Source of the DNA: Myxococcota bacterium
Lineage (GTDB): Bacteria; Myxococcota_A; Polyangia; JAAYKL01
Assembly (NCBI GenBank): GCA_030065855.1
Contig: JASJCT010000091.1
Span: 1-34,819 of the forward strand
Length of the DNA stretch: 34,819 nucleotides
Direction of reading: 5' to 3'
Shown: in pieces, positions 25,258 through 34,286 of the stretch
How the letters are laid out: each line of letters starts with the position of its first letter
How positions within the stretch are numbered: position 1 is the first letter of the stretch
Program-made: the position numbers and the translations under genes
Notes under the pieces: generated by a model
Database searches by the model: none
What the model saw: the letters and a program-made list of their open reading frames with translations, nothing else
What the model was told of the DNA's origin: nothing

Positions 25258-25758
25258 TTACGCCACATCGGTCTGGCCAACCTTTTCCCTGGTTTTCTCT
25301 GCAAGACGAAGCTTACGCCTTTGGATAGCCTCACGATTGCGCCTATTTTCTATATCTGTTTCGAAAATAAGTGACGGGAGAGGATCCTTAACCGGTTTAA
25401 AATCACTTCCAAGTGCAACAAACGTGAGATAAGCCGATGCGGTATGTGTCAACTCTCCCGTTAGAAAATTTTCACATTCCACCCGCACACCCACTTCCAT
25501 GGATGTCCTGTTCACCAGGTTCAGGCTGGCCTTTACCATCAGGAGATTGCCAATGAATACCGGATTGTGAAAATCGAGGCGGTCAATGGATGCCGTGACG
25601 CAATTGGTTTGAGAATGACGCATGGCAGCAACACCCGCCGCATTATCAATATATTTCATGACGACACCACCATGCACAAAACCTGCGACATTGGCGTCCA
25701 TGGGTAACATCACATTGGCCATATAGCAACTGCTTTGACCGACTGTTTTTTTACTCAC
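25258..25758 (-). CDS. Hotdog-fold acyl-CoA thioesterase (YciA/BACH family)
   Basis: A 166-residue cytoplasmic thioesterase expected to hydrolyse acyl-CoA to free acid and CoA. The start is GTG 25758, because AAAGGAGG lies 7 nt upstream; the open frame continues to 25818 without such a site. Family blocks are MLPMDANVAGFVHGGVVM (with the Asn of the active site), IDNAAGVAAMRH, CVTASIDRLDFHNPVFIG and SMEVGVRVECEN followed by TASAYLTFVALG. The C-terminal 40 residues are charged and probably helical. It stands alone on the minus strand and diverges from the big kinase gene. The physiological acyl-CoA is not predictable. Confidence 0.9.
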   Translation of the reverse strand: MSKKTVGQSSCYMANVMLPMDANVAGFVHGGVVMKYIDNAAGVAAMRHSQTNCVTASIDRLDFHNPVFIGNLLMVKASLNLVNRTSMEVGVRVECENFLTGELTHTASAYLTFVALGSDFKPVKDPLPSLIFETDIENRRNREAIQRRKLRLAEKTREKVGQTDVA

Positions 25759-25961
25759 CGCTCTACCTCCTTTAGTATTACCAAAACGTTCATGCATGAT
25801 ATCAAGGATATCAAACATTCACCGCTGGCCATCATCACTGACCAGCGATCTTTCGACCTGAGTGTCGCGTAAACTTGATTTAAAGGTACGTTCGATCGTA
25901 TGGGGTCGTTGGTTTATGAAATGATGCTAGCTGCTGGGTTCGTTTTCTCCTTTTAGAGGCC

Positions 25962-25976
25962 TTACCAGGCTGGTAA
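25962..25976. promoter_or_regulatory. 15-bp perfect palindrome, candidate operator
   Basis: TTACCAG-G-CTGGTAA has two 7-nt arms around one central base, the usual geometry of a dimeric repressor site. It lies about 200 nt upstream of the thioesterase start and 230 nt upstream of the kinase start. The half-site order is the reverse of the FadR consensus, so FadR itself is not suggested. Confidence 0.4.
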
Positions 25977-26115
25977 CTTAGCAAAGCGATAGTTATGTGT
26001 CAACTCAAGGGCCTGACCGGGAGTATGCGGTTTGCGTCGTAGGGTAATGTATGCAAACCTCATACGATAAATTTCGCTTGCGCCCAGAATTGGGGACCAG
26101 CTTGGGGCTCGACAT

Positions 26116-26129
26116 GCGACCATGGTCGC
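26116..26129. promoter_or_regulatory. 14-bp perfect palindrome
   Basis: GCGACCATGGTCGC is fully self-complementary without a spacer, 76 nt before the kinase gene start. It may be a protein-binding site or chance. Confidence 0.3.
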
Positions 26130-26142
26130 GTGAGATTCTTAT

Positions 26143-26170
26143 CTCTGCCAGCCCGGCATATATGGCAGAG
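26143..26170 (+). promoter_or_regulatory. 8-bp perfect hairpin in the kinase-gene leader
   Basis: CTCTGCCA and TGGCAGAG pair exactly around a 12-nt loop, ending 35 nt before ATG 26206 and 20 nt before its ribosome-binding site. It may be a leader hairpin affecting transcript stability or translation. No T-run follows. Confidence 0.4.
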
Positions 26171-26205
26171 GTGTGCTAATATATCTTCGAGGGGGAACCG
26201 CATCG

Positions 26206-29200
26206 ATGCAAATAATGCAGGACTATGAGATCTTGGAAAAGATAACTGAGACGCGGACTGCCGTCGTATTTCGCGGCATCAAACAGGGTGAGAACCTACC
26301 TGTCGTAATTAAATCCTTGAAAGCGCGGCTTCCCTCGCCTTCGGAAATAACACGCTTTAAAAAAGAATATGAGATTATAAAAAGTATTGATCTAGATGGC
26401 ATTGTAAAAACCCTTGATCTAATCAACATCGATAATAGATTCTCGCTCATCCTCGAAGACTTTAACGGTATTTCGATTAAGCGCATTCTAGAAAAGAAAA
26501 AATATTTTGACCTGCCATCATTTCTTCACATTGCCAGTGAGGTTTCCAAGACCCTTGGAGAACTCCACAAGCGAGACGTCATACATAAAGACATCAAACC
26601 TCATAATATATTGATGAACGAAAACGGCGTTTTAAAAATAACCGACTTCGGTATAGCTTCTGTAATAACGCACGAAAAAGAAGAGATATATAATCCAGAA
26701 GTAGTAGAGGGGACCTTATTTTACTTATCTCCAGAACAGACAGGACGGATGAACCGGTCTGTTGATTACCGCAGCGATTTCTATTCTTTAGGCGTGAGCT
26801 TCTATGAAATGCTTACGGGAAATGTGCCCTTTATTTCAAAAGATCCTCTCGGGATAATCCATTCGCATATCGCGCGAAAGCCGATACCGGTTGCGGAATT
26901 TAACCGGGATATTCCTACAGTTCTGTCTGACATAATCATGAAGCTCTTAGAGAAGAATGCTGAAGACAGGTATCAGAACGCCTTTGGACTCATGGCGGAT
27001 CTTGAACACTGCATGAATCAATTGAAGTCTTCAGGAACAGTAGGGTCCTTTGAACTTGCCAAGCAGGACGTGTCTAACAGGTTCATTGTACCTCAGAAGC
27101 TTTTCGGCAGGAAAGAGGAGTTAGCATCGCTGCTCGCAGGATTTGATCGTGCAAGCAGACCAAACGAAGGTGGACAACGGAAAGTAGAAGTCACCATAGT
27201 AATAGGTCCTCCTGGAATTGGCAAGTCTGCACTTATAAACGAAATCCACAAGCCGATTGTGGAAAAGAGAGGGTATTTTCTTTCGGGTAAATATGAGCAG
27301 TTTAGAAGTGATAAACCCTATAGTGCTATTATCCAGGCATTTCAGGGCGCGTTGCGGCAGATCCTGTCGGAAAGCAAGGCCATGGTTGAGGGGTGGAAGA
27401 GGAATATCCTCAATGCGCTGGGCCCTAATGGAAGAATAATCATTAATATGATACCGGATCTTCTACATATCATCGGCCCACAGCCTGAAGTACCCGAGCT
27501 CGGACCCAAAGAAGCCCAGAACAGATTCAGCCTGGTATTTGAGAGATTTATAAGCGTATTTGCAAAGAAGGAACATCCGATTGCACTATTCTTAGATGAC
27601 ATGCAATGGGCAGATACGGCCAGCCTGCAGCTGATTGAGAATATCGTCACAAACCCGGAGATGGGATACATCTACCTCATCGGCTCCTACCGCAACAATG
27701 AGGTGTCTGAAACACATCAACTTACAGAAACATTACATAGGATAGCATCGGCCGAGGTCGCTCTGAACCGAATTCATATCTCTGAATTAACAATAATTGA
27801 TATCACAAATCTCATTGTCAATTTTTTAAAATGTTCTGATAAGAAAGCGCGACCCCTGGCCGAGGTGGTATACGAGAAGACAAAAGGAAATCCTTTCTTC
27901 GTAAATCAGTTTATCAAGACTTTGTACGATGAAAAGATGATTGAAATTGACGCAACTGAGGGCTGGAAATGGGATGTTGAGCGTATATCTGAGCTGAGCG
28001 TTACCGACAATGTAGTAGAACTCATGGCAGAGAAAATTATCAGGCTTTCCAGAGAAGTACAGGAGATTTTAAAGATATGTGCCTGTATTGGTAACAGATT
28101 TGACCTGGAGATGCTCTCATTACTAACAGAAAAGCCAATTGATGACGTACTGGCTATTCTGACTGAAGCCATGAACGAAGGGTTTATCGGATCAATGGGA
28201 GAGCTGTTCGTATTCTACCACGACAGGATACAAGAGGCAGCGTATTCCCTCATCGATGAAGAGAACAAGCCACTGACACATTATCGGATTGCCAAACTCG
28301 TGTTAGCACAGACAGATGAGCGTGAACTTCAGAATAAATTATTCTATATTGCGGATCAATTCAACCTTGGGATAGCACTTGTGCAAGACAATGCAGAGAG
28401 GGAGCGACTTGCCGCAATGAATCTTGCATGTGCAAAAAAAGCAAAGGTGTCTGCAGCATATCAACCTGCGCTTATATATCTAAGGACAGGATTAAGCCTG
28501 ATTGGAAAAGATCACTGGAGTATACAATATGATCTCGCCCTGGCGCTTCATTGCGCTGCATCTGAGGCTGCATTCCTCACGGGTGATATGGACACAATGA
28601 ACCAGTATGCTGCTATTGTTATTGAATCCAGTAAAGATATCTATGATGCAATGCCGGTATATGAAACACAAATCGATGCTTTTGTCAGTCAGTCGAATTT
28701 TCCAATGGCCATTGAAGTTTCTATGGATGTATTGCGTAAATTGAACTACCCGATACCTGCATCCCCAGGAAAAATGAATGTTGTAGTAGGGCTCATGAAG
28801 ATAAAATCTTCGCTACTATTCAAAGATATCGAGGCATTGATAAATCTACCAGAAATTGCCGATGCTCGAATTCTAGCCATATTAAATATACTTTCCGTAC
28901 TGGGGTATTGTTCTTTTTATACCTCGCCGGAACTTTTCGCGATTACAATTATTAAGGAGTTTGAGCTTTCTATGAAACACGGACACTGTGCTGTGCAACC
29001 CTTTAATTATATTGGAATCGCTACTATCTTCAACGGCCTCATCGGCGATATTGAAGCTGGATACAAGCTGGGGAAATTAGGCATCGATCTCTGCAAAAAG
29101 TTAAATGCCAAGCGATATGAAGCAAAGACCATGTGTACGTTTTATATAACCCAGCTCCATTGGAAACAGCACATAAAATCAATACGGCCTGGATTGATGA

Positions 29201-31425
29201 AAACCTATCATATCGGATTGGAAACAGGAGACCTCGAATGGGCGGCCATTAGCATCCAGGAACACGATGATTTTGGATTATTCCTAGGCCATGAATTGAC
29301 GACCCTTGAGCAGCAGATGGAAAAGACGTACAAAATTATTAAGCAGTTAAAGCAGGATCCTGCTCTTGGTTTTCACTCCATTTCCTGGCAGGTGGTATTA
29401 AACCTCCTTGGGAGAAATGAAGACCCAGCAGAACTGGAGGGCAGCGTGCTCAGTCAGAAGAAGATGGTTCCGTTATGGGAGTCACTTAATACCGGTACGA
29501 TGCTGGGTGCCTTTTATTCCTATAGAATATTCCTTAAGTTCTTATTTTATGATTTTCATGGGGCTATTGACGAAGCCAATATTGTGGCAAAGTACAGTGA
29601 TACATTTATTGCACTTCCAACTGTGTTTATTGTTGCTTTTTTTTCTTCCCTCTCAAGGCTTTCGTATTTTAACGAAGCCACTGCAAGTAAGAGGCGTGAA
29701 TACAAATGGCATGTAAGGACAGATCTAAAAAGATTCAAAAAATGGGCAGTACATGCACCGATGAATCATGCGCATCGCGTGGCTATCCTTGAAGCGGAAT
29801 TGTCTCGGGTTTCACACGACCACTCAGGTGCTGAGGCAGCTTATGAAAAGGCCATTCAGTTATCCAGAGAAAATGAATATATCATCGACGAAGCAATCGC
29901 CAACGAGCTTGCAGCTAAATACTATTTTAGCCGTGGCAAGCATAAATTTGCTAAAACCTACCTCACGGATGCATACGTCTGCTATGCCAAGTGGGGAGCG
30001 GTTGCTAAGCTCAAGCATTTACAGGATATGTACCCAGAAACCCTTTCACCTAGCACTGCTGGTTCCACAGATTCCCTTTTTGATACTTCCACGACTACAA
30101 ATTCTTTGACAGGCAAATACACCGTAGATATTTCGACCATGGTAAAGGCGTCTCAGACGCTATCCGGCGAGGTCGTCCTGGATAAACTTTTAACCAAAAT
30201 GATGAAGATAGTCATCGAGAACGCCGGAGCCCAGAGGGGGTTTATCATTCTGAATGATAACGGCAGGCTCACAGTGGAAGCCGAAAGTATCATTGATAGT
30301 GAAGAAGTGACCATTCATCGTTCAATGGAAATTGAATCTTGCGATCGGTTTTCCATATCTATGATTAATTATGTAGCCAGAACAAATGAACTGCTCCTAC
30401 TTAATAATGCAACTATTGATGGAGATTATACAACAGACCCCTATGTAATTAGAAATAACCCCAAGTCGATTTTATGCACTCCCATTCTCAACCAGGGGAA
30501 ATTGACCGCTATACTCTACCTGGAAAACAATCTCTCAACCGGAGCCTTTACCCATCAGCGGGTTGAGGTCTTAAATATGCTCTCCTCCCAGATAGCCATA
30601 TCAATTGACAACGCTAAACTCTATGAAAACCTAGAAGAGAAGGTCCGACAAAGGACAAAAGAGCTGCGGACAGCAAGGGATGCCCTGTGGGGTGAGATGC
30701 GGCTAGCAAAGAAAATTCAAACCGTGTTGCTGCCTGAAAAACCGTCTATCAAAGGATACGAAATAGTTGGCTACATGGAGCCGGCTGATGAGGTCGGAGG
30801 AGACTACTACGATATTGTCAATGTCCAGGATAAGGATTGGATAGTGATCGGTGATGTATCAGGTCATGGTGTTACTTCAGGGCTGATCATGATGATGGTC
30901 CAGACATCCATACATTTAGCGCTTAAAATGAACCCCCATCTTTCACCGTCGGAATTGTTTACAGCTATCAATGCGGTTATACGTGAGAACATTGCCAAAA
31001 TGGATGAAGATAAGTACATGACCCTTACGTTAATCGCCTGTCTTGAGCAGGGAAAGCTCCTTCATTCCGGTTTGCACCAGGATATTATGATCTACCGTGC
31101 CAAGAAAGATCGGGTGGAGGCTATTGAAACGAGGGGCATGTGGTTGGGCATTGTCGACGACCTTAGCAATATGCTCTCTGATGAATCTGTAAGCATTGAT
31201 ACAGGCGACACAATGCTGCTTTTTACTGACGGGATAACTGAGGCAAGGCAAAAGGAAACTTCGGCGGATACGATACTGAGATTAGAGCAAGCGCGACTTC
31301 AAGATACTTTTAAAAAGTACGCGACTGGCACTCTGGAAAATATTAAAACCGGCATCCTTAACGAACTAGAAAATTGTGTTTGCGATGATGACGTTACGTT
31401 TGTATTGGTAAGAAGGATTGAGTGA
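26206..31425 (+). CDS. Ser/Thr protein kinase - AAA ATPase - GAF - SpoIIE-type PP2C phosphatase
   Basis: A 1739-residue cytoplasmic signalling protein. ATG 26206 follows GGGGGAA; the frame is open from GTG 26173. Residues 5-270 are a protein kinase: K36 (VVIK), HKDIKPHN with D129, DFG at 147-149, SPE at 175-177. An AAA_16 domain follows (GRKEEL at 301, Walker A GPPGIGKS 334-341, Walker B LFLDD 461-465), then about 650 residues of TPR-like helices. A GAF domain spans about 1310-1465, a short coiled coil about 1470-1500, and a SpoIIE-type phosphatase 1500-1739 (LLPE, GGDYYD, GDVSGHG, TDGITEA, holding the metal-binding aspartates). The kinase-AAA-TPR-GAF core is known from large proteins that usually end in a histidine kinase; here the output is a phosphatase. 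The gene is AT-richer than gltBD and stands alone. Confidence 0.93.
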   Translation: MQIMQDYEILEKITETRTAVVFRGIKQGENLPVVIKSLKARLPSPSEITRFKKEYEIIKSIDLDGIVKTLDLINIDNRFSLILEDFNGISIKRILEKKKYFDLPSFLHIASEVSKTLGELHKRDVIHKDIKPHNILMNENGVLKITDFGIASVITHEKEEIYNPEVVEGTLFYLSPEQTGRMNRSVDYRSDFYSLGVSFYEMLTGNVPFISKDPLGIIHSHIARKPIPVAEFNRDIPTVLSDIIMKLLEKNAEDRYQNAFGLMADLEHCMNQLKSSGTVGSFELAKQDVSNRFIVPQKLFGRKEELASLLAGFDRASRPNEGGQRKVEVTIVIGPPGIGKSALINEIHKPIVEKRGYFLSGKYEQFRSDKPYSAIIQAFQGALRQILSESKAMVEGWKRNILNALGPNGRIIINMIPDLLHIIGPQPEVPELGPKEAQNRFSLVFERFISVFAKKEHPIALFLDDMQWADTASLQLIENIVTNPEMGYIYLIGSYRNNEVSETHQLTETLHRIASAEVALNRIHISELTIIDITNLIVNFLKCSDKKARPLAEVVYEKTKGNPFFVNQFIKTLYDEKMIEIDATEGWKWDVERISELSVTDNVVELMAEKIIRLSREVQEILKICACIGNRFDLEMLSLLTEKPIDDVLAILTEAMNEGFIGSMGELFVFYHDRIQEAAYSLIDEENKPLTHYRIAKLVLAQTDERELQNKLFYIADQFNLGIALVQDNAERERLAAMNLACAKKAKVSAAYQPALIYLRTGLSLIGKDHWSIQYDLALALHCAASEAAFLTGDMDTMNQYAAIVIESSKDIYDAMPVYETQIDAFVSQSNFPMAIEVSMDVLRKLNYPIPASPGKMNVVVGLMKIKSSLLFKDIEALINLPEIADARILAILNILSVLGYCSFYTSPELFAITIIKEFELSMKHGHCAVQPFNYIGIATIFNGLIGDIEAGYKLGKLGIDLCKKLNAKRYEAKTMCTFYITQLHWKQHIKSIRPGLMKTYHIGLETGDLEWAAISIQEHDDFGLFLGHELTTLEQQMEKTYKIIKQLKQDPALGFHSISWQVVLNLLGRNEDPAELEGSVLSQKKMVPLWESLNTGTMLGAFYSYRIFLKFLFYDFHGAIDEANIVAKYSDTFIALPTVFIVAFFSSLSRLSYFNEATASKRREYKWHVRTDLKRFKKWAVHAPMNHAHRVAILEAELSRVSHDHSGAEAAYEKAIQLSRENEYIIDEAIANELAAKYYFSRGKHKFAKTYLTDAYVCYAKWGAVAKLKHLQDMYPETLSPSTAGSTDSLFDTSTTTNSLTGKYTVDISTMVKASQTLSGEVVLDKLLTKMMKIVIENAGAQRGFIILNDNGRLTVEAESIIDSEEVTIHRSMEIESCDRFSISMINYVARTNELLLLNNATIDGDYTTDPYVIRNNPKSILCTPILNQGKLTAILYLENNLSTGAFTHQRVEVLNMLSSQIAISIDNAKLYENLEEKVRQRTKELRTARDALWGEMRLAKKIQTVLLPEKPSIKGYEIVGYMEPADEVGGDYYDIVNVQDKDWIVIGDVSGHGVTSGLIMMMVQTSIHLALKMNPHLSPSELFTAINAVIRENIAKMDEDKYMTLTLIACLEQGKLLHSGLHQDIMIYRAKKDRVEAIETRGMWLGIVDDLSNMLSDESVSIDTGDTMLLFTDGITEARQKETSADTILRLEQARLQDTFKKYATGTLENIKTGILNELENCVCDDDVTFVLVRRIE

Positions 31426-31458
31426 ATATTTTCCTGCCAACGCTTCATTTGAGTGCGT

Positions 31459-31504
31459 ATTCCGGTCCAAATCGATCAACGATTCCGGATGAAGTCGATC
31501 ACCG
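31459..31504. repeat. Two 23-bp tandem repeats resembling IS-end repeats
   Basis: Units at 31459-31481 and 31482-31504 share ATTCCGG, a 7-nt variable part, CGATCA and a final G. Arrays of ATTCCGG...GATCA units occur at the ends of some IS21-type elements, so this may be the relic of an element end. That comparison is from memory and needs a search. No transposase is present. Confidence 0.5.
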
Positions 31505-31619
31505 AATCACGGTACCGTCCAGCCGGGTAGCGGTTGTTGGATGGCGTCGGGCTTCCCATTCTTACAACAATTTCACAGGATACTTAACCGATAAAATGAA
31601 GGGAAAAATTATCTCACAG

Positions 31620-31649
31620 GCTCGTATCAGGGGCGCTCGTATCAGGGGT
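31620..31649. repeat. 15-nt tandem duplication
   Basis: GCTCGTATCAGGGG with one following base is repeated directly at 31620-31634 and 31635-31649, just past the stop of the sialidase-like gene, in the AT-rich spacer behind the kinase gene. It looks like a recent slippage or repair duplication. Confidence 0.6.
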
Positions 31650-31656
31650 ATGAATC

Positions 31657-33636
31657 TCAATGAATCATGTTTACAATTCCCGCGGGTGATGGCGCAGGTT
31701 CCGATTCCCAGCCAACTGTTCCCGGTTCCGCGTTCCTGACTGCGTAGAATGATTGGTGTTGTTCTGTATCATAAATATATAGACGCTCGGTCTTTTCTAA
31801 CGCTGGGGCATAGTAATTAGAACCCGATCGTGTATAAAAAGGGCCATCTTTGGTTTCAAAACCTCCAAACCAACCGTTGCCTGCAATATAAAGCGGCTCC
31901 GGCAGTGATGCCTTTTCGATAATGGATTCGAGACTCACTTGCAAAAGCCCTACGTAGTCCCATTGATTGTAGCCAGGTTCGCTATCGGTATCATTCTGAT
32001 TGCTCTGTTCGTGGAAAGAGTTTAACTCAACTAAAATAGGTATTCGACGTTCACCATTTTCATAGTCTAATCTGGCCATGGACGAATAGCCTAAACCGGA
32101 TGGAACGCCAGCCTCCTCCCGTCTAACTAAATCCGTATTGTAGCACGTCTCTCCTCCTACGAGATTCATTAGAGAGTCATACCTAGTACAAAATTCGGTG
32201 GAAAAATCTCCTTCTCTAGGGTTCAGAAGCACAGCTTCAATCTCCCAAGATTCACCTTCATTATAACTGACTGCTATTCGCAGATTTTGACGCTTACCTT
32301 GTGACGGAGAACTAAAAAGAAGACGGTGCATACCACTACCCGCAGTGTATCGCAGCAAAGATGCATGGCAACCTGTCTCACCTGTATGTAACTCGGATTT
32401 TTCAAATGCCGTCCATTCCTGTGAATCACCACTAACTTGCAAAGAAACACGACGCTCTGGTTCATGCTGATTAGAGTCGTCAATAATGCTCGAACGATCA
32501 TTCCTCATCAACCATCCATTGTTCTTCTCAACCACCGTTGGCTCATTGGTTATACTCTGTGCCTGGTTTTGGCCTTCGCCGTCACGGATTCCATAGGAGG
32601 ACCAGACTCGTGTTTCACCTGTCTGTGGTGGGTCACTGAAGACATTACGGTTCCTTGCAGGAAAAACTAGTCTGCCTGGGTTGGCTCCTCGGGATGAAAC
32701 TTGAATGCCTGTTCCAGGACCTACAATATCATCTACGTATGCATCCTCATATACACCATTCGGGCCAACGCCGTCGATAAGGTCAAATTCTTCATACGCT
32801 AAAAAATTATCTTCTTCAAAATTAAACCTGGCGACATATATCTGAGATGTTAGCAACACATCCACGCTTGCGTTACGATTCTGAGTTTTGCAACTACAGC
32901 CCAAGTATTCACCTGGGTGCGATTCCATCTCATTTTTAACAACGCAACTGCAGCCGTTGCTATCACAATGATCTAGAAATCTGTCAGGGCAGACGTGGGC
33001 GTATGTTTTCGTCGTAAGCACGTACAGCACTTGCTCCAAGGTATCGAAGACAGCAGCAGGGTGTCCGCAGTTTTCAGGAGAAGATAACGTCGCGTCTTCG
33101 TTGCCACAAAGCAGCTTAATCTCTGACCAACAGTCTTCACGGTGAGAACTCGTTTCAGTGCAGTCATCTGCTTCTTGCTCGTACTTTCCCTGAGCATCTG
33201 GAAGCCATACTCGATACAAGAGATCGAAGTCACCATAGTCTCCGCATCTTTGATGGCCAAGTACAGGACCGGTCTCGCCTTCCTTCCAACCGTGTCGTCC
33301 CTGTACGATAGCCATAAGTCCTCCTTCGGCGATATTTACAAGAGTAGGAATTCTGTAACAGTTGTAGTGGTCTTCTACGGTTTCTGGATCACGTCGGGCG
33401 CCATGATAAAATAGCAGTGTCCATTCGTCTTGGGCTGCAAGTGCCTGATGGGATGTATCAGCCTTTACCATTGTCTTTTCTGCGCAGCCGAACACACAGA
33501 GGATCACCAAACAAGTCAAAAAAGAGATCTCATGCCACCGATACCTACGCTCAATCATCGCTGCGATTTTTTCTGTCAACCCTGCTGACGCCATATGGAT
33601 TCCACGCGCTGACATACCTCTCTGTTCATCTATCAT
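31657..33636 (-). CDS. Sialidase-like lipoprotein with Cys-rich insertion
   Basis: A 659-residue protein. ATG 33636 follows AAAGGA with good spacing, though this places the hydrophobic signal (FLTCLVILCVFGC, lipid Cys51) after a 36-residue N-terminal stretch; a start nearer 33552 is possible. The mature part follows the six-bladed propeller of exo-sialidases: YRIP at 94-97 with the first Arg, PGTGIQ...RLVFPA near 307-327, NEPTVVE near 364-370, Asp-box-like GDSQEWTAF near 403 and SYNEGESW near 457, and GYSSMARL near 516 before a late Arg region. This predicts glycosidic cleavage of sialic or related nonulosonic acids at the cell surface. Between YRIP and PGTGIQ at least 11 cysteines occur, unlike usual sialidases. 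Not every catalytic residue could be assigned. Confidence 0.75.
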   Translation of the reverse strand: MIDEQRGMSARGIHMASAGLTEKIAAMIERRYRWHEISFLTCLVILCVFGCAEKTMVKADTSHQALAAQDEWTLLFYHGARRDPETVEDHYNCYRIPTLVNIAEGGLMAIVQGRHGWKEGETGPVLGHQRCGDYGDFDLLYRVWLPDAQGKYEQEADDCTETSSHREDCWSEIKLLCGNEDATLSSPENCGHPAAVFDTLEQVLYVLTTKTYAHVCPDRFLDHCDSNGCSCVVKNEMESHPGEYLGCSCKTQNRNASVDVLLTSQIYVARFNFEEDNFLAYEEFDLIDGVGPNGVYEDAYVDDIVGPGTGIQVSSRGANPGRLVFPARNRNVFSDPPQTGETRVWSSYGIRDGEGQNQAQSITNEPTVVEKNNGWLMRNDRSSIIDDSNQHEPERRVSLQVSGDSQEWTAFEKSELHTGETGCHASLLRYTAGSGMHRLLFSSPSQGKRQNLRIAVSYNEGESWEIEAVLLNPREGDFSTEFCTRYDSLMNLVGGETCYNTDLVRREEAGVPSGLGYSSMARLDYENGERRIPILVELNSFHEQSNQNDTDSEPGYNQWDYVGLLQVSLESIIEKASLPEPLYIAGNGWFGGFETKDGPFYTRSGSNYYAPALEKTERLYIYDTEQHQSFYAVRNAEPGTVGWESEPAPSPAGIVNMIH

Positions 33637-33675
33637 TGCATCGTCCTTTCACGTGCGTGTCTGATTAGCAAACAC

Positions 33676-33690
33676 ACATTCTGAGAATGT
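33676..33690. promoter_or_regulatory. 15-bp perfect palindrome upstream of the sialidase-like gene
   Basis: ACATTCT-G-AGAATGT has 7-nt arms around one base, 40 nt upstream of the sialidase-like start. This is operator-like geometry. No T-run is present, so it is not a terminator for the small secreted-protein gene lying upstream on the same strand. Confidence 0.4.
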
Positions 33691-33737
33691 CCGTTCGCAG
33701 ACAGATCGTAAGCACATCTTTTAGACAACGATCCCTT

Positions 33738-34103
33738 TTAGAGCAGTTCCGCCTCTGTGATGATGCATCTGCTGCCGTTGCTTGGATCCGTATAGACGAT
33801 TCTCGTAGCTAAGCCGCTCAATTTGGCAGCCATTAAGAGCTTAAGAGCACTTTGAGTGTCAAATTCAGGGTTATCAGAAAATCTGAGAAAGATATCTCCG
33901 TTGCAGGACCATCCATCAAAACTTATCCAGATGTTATGTCCGCTCGATGCTGTTCGCACGCGTATGGCTTTGACGTTCTTTGTCGTCGAAAAAGACCCAT
34001 CAGCCTGCACCGGAGTCGACATCAATAGTGTTGCGGCTAAAAAAAAACCGACCGCGTACAATCTTATGAGCCAAACAATTTTGTTACGAAGAGTTATGTA
34101 CAT
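33738..34103 (-). CDS. Small secreted protein of unknown function
   Basis: A 121-residue protein with ATG 34103, preceded by AAAGGG at good spacing. Residues 1-35 are a Sec signal (basic start, AVGFFLAATLLMSTP, VQA-D cleavage). The mature part of about 86 residues has alternating hydrophobic residues suggesting a small beta-rich domain (KAIRVRT, NIWISFDG) and two cysteines, in WSCNGDIF and SRCIITEAEL, which may form a disulfide. The motif LKLLMAAKLSGLATRIVY recalls small periplasmic proteins of unknown function seen in many proteobacteria. It lies upstream of the sialidase-like gene on the same strand, with 101 nt between. No function is assigned. Confidence 0.7.
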   Translation of the reverse strand: MYITLRNKIVWLIRLYAVGFFLAATLLMSTPVQADGSFSTTKNVKAIRVRTASSGHNIWISFDGWSCNGDIFLRFSDNPEFDTQSALKLLMAAKLSGLATRIVYTDPSNGSRCIITEAELL

Positions 34104-34286
34104 AATTTGCCCTTTCTTGGAATGACCAAAAACTGTGTCTTTGGATAAGAATTCATAATAATCATCTTTTACTTTTTATACTTAAAAATATGAATCAATA
34201 AATCACAGGTCAGAAATCATGTAAAGTATTTTTTACGAGTTCTGTTTTGATCCGTAAAATATGGGCAGAATTTTTGAAACTGCGCT

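Larger units (their letters stand above)
25759..26205. other. 447-nt divergent intergenic region with several palindromes
   Basis: No gene is seen between the thioesterase and the kinase gene. The stretch contains three separate symmetric elements (25962-25976, 26116-26129 and 26143-26170), listed on their own. Promoters for both genes must lie here, but no -35/-10 pair is convincing. I found no tRNA-like or riboswitch-like structure. Confidence 0.5.

Noticed and set aside
31422..31739. 105-codon frame starting at GTG overlapping the kinase stop
   Set aside because: Starts at a GTG created by the stop region, crosses IS-like repeats and a tandem duplication, overlaps the end of the sialidase-like gene and resembles no family.
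34231..34259. TTTTACG/CGTAAAA inverted repeat
   Set aside because: Seven AT-rich pairs across 15 nt in AT-rich DNA; likely chance.
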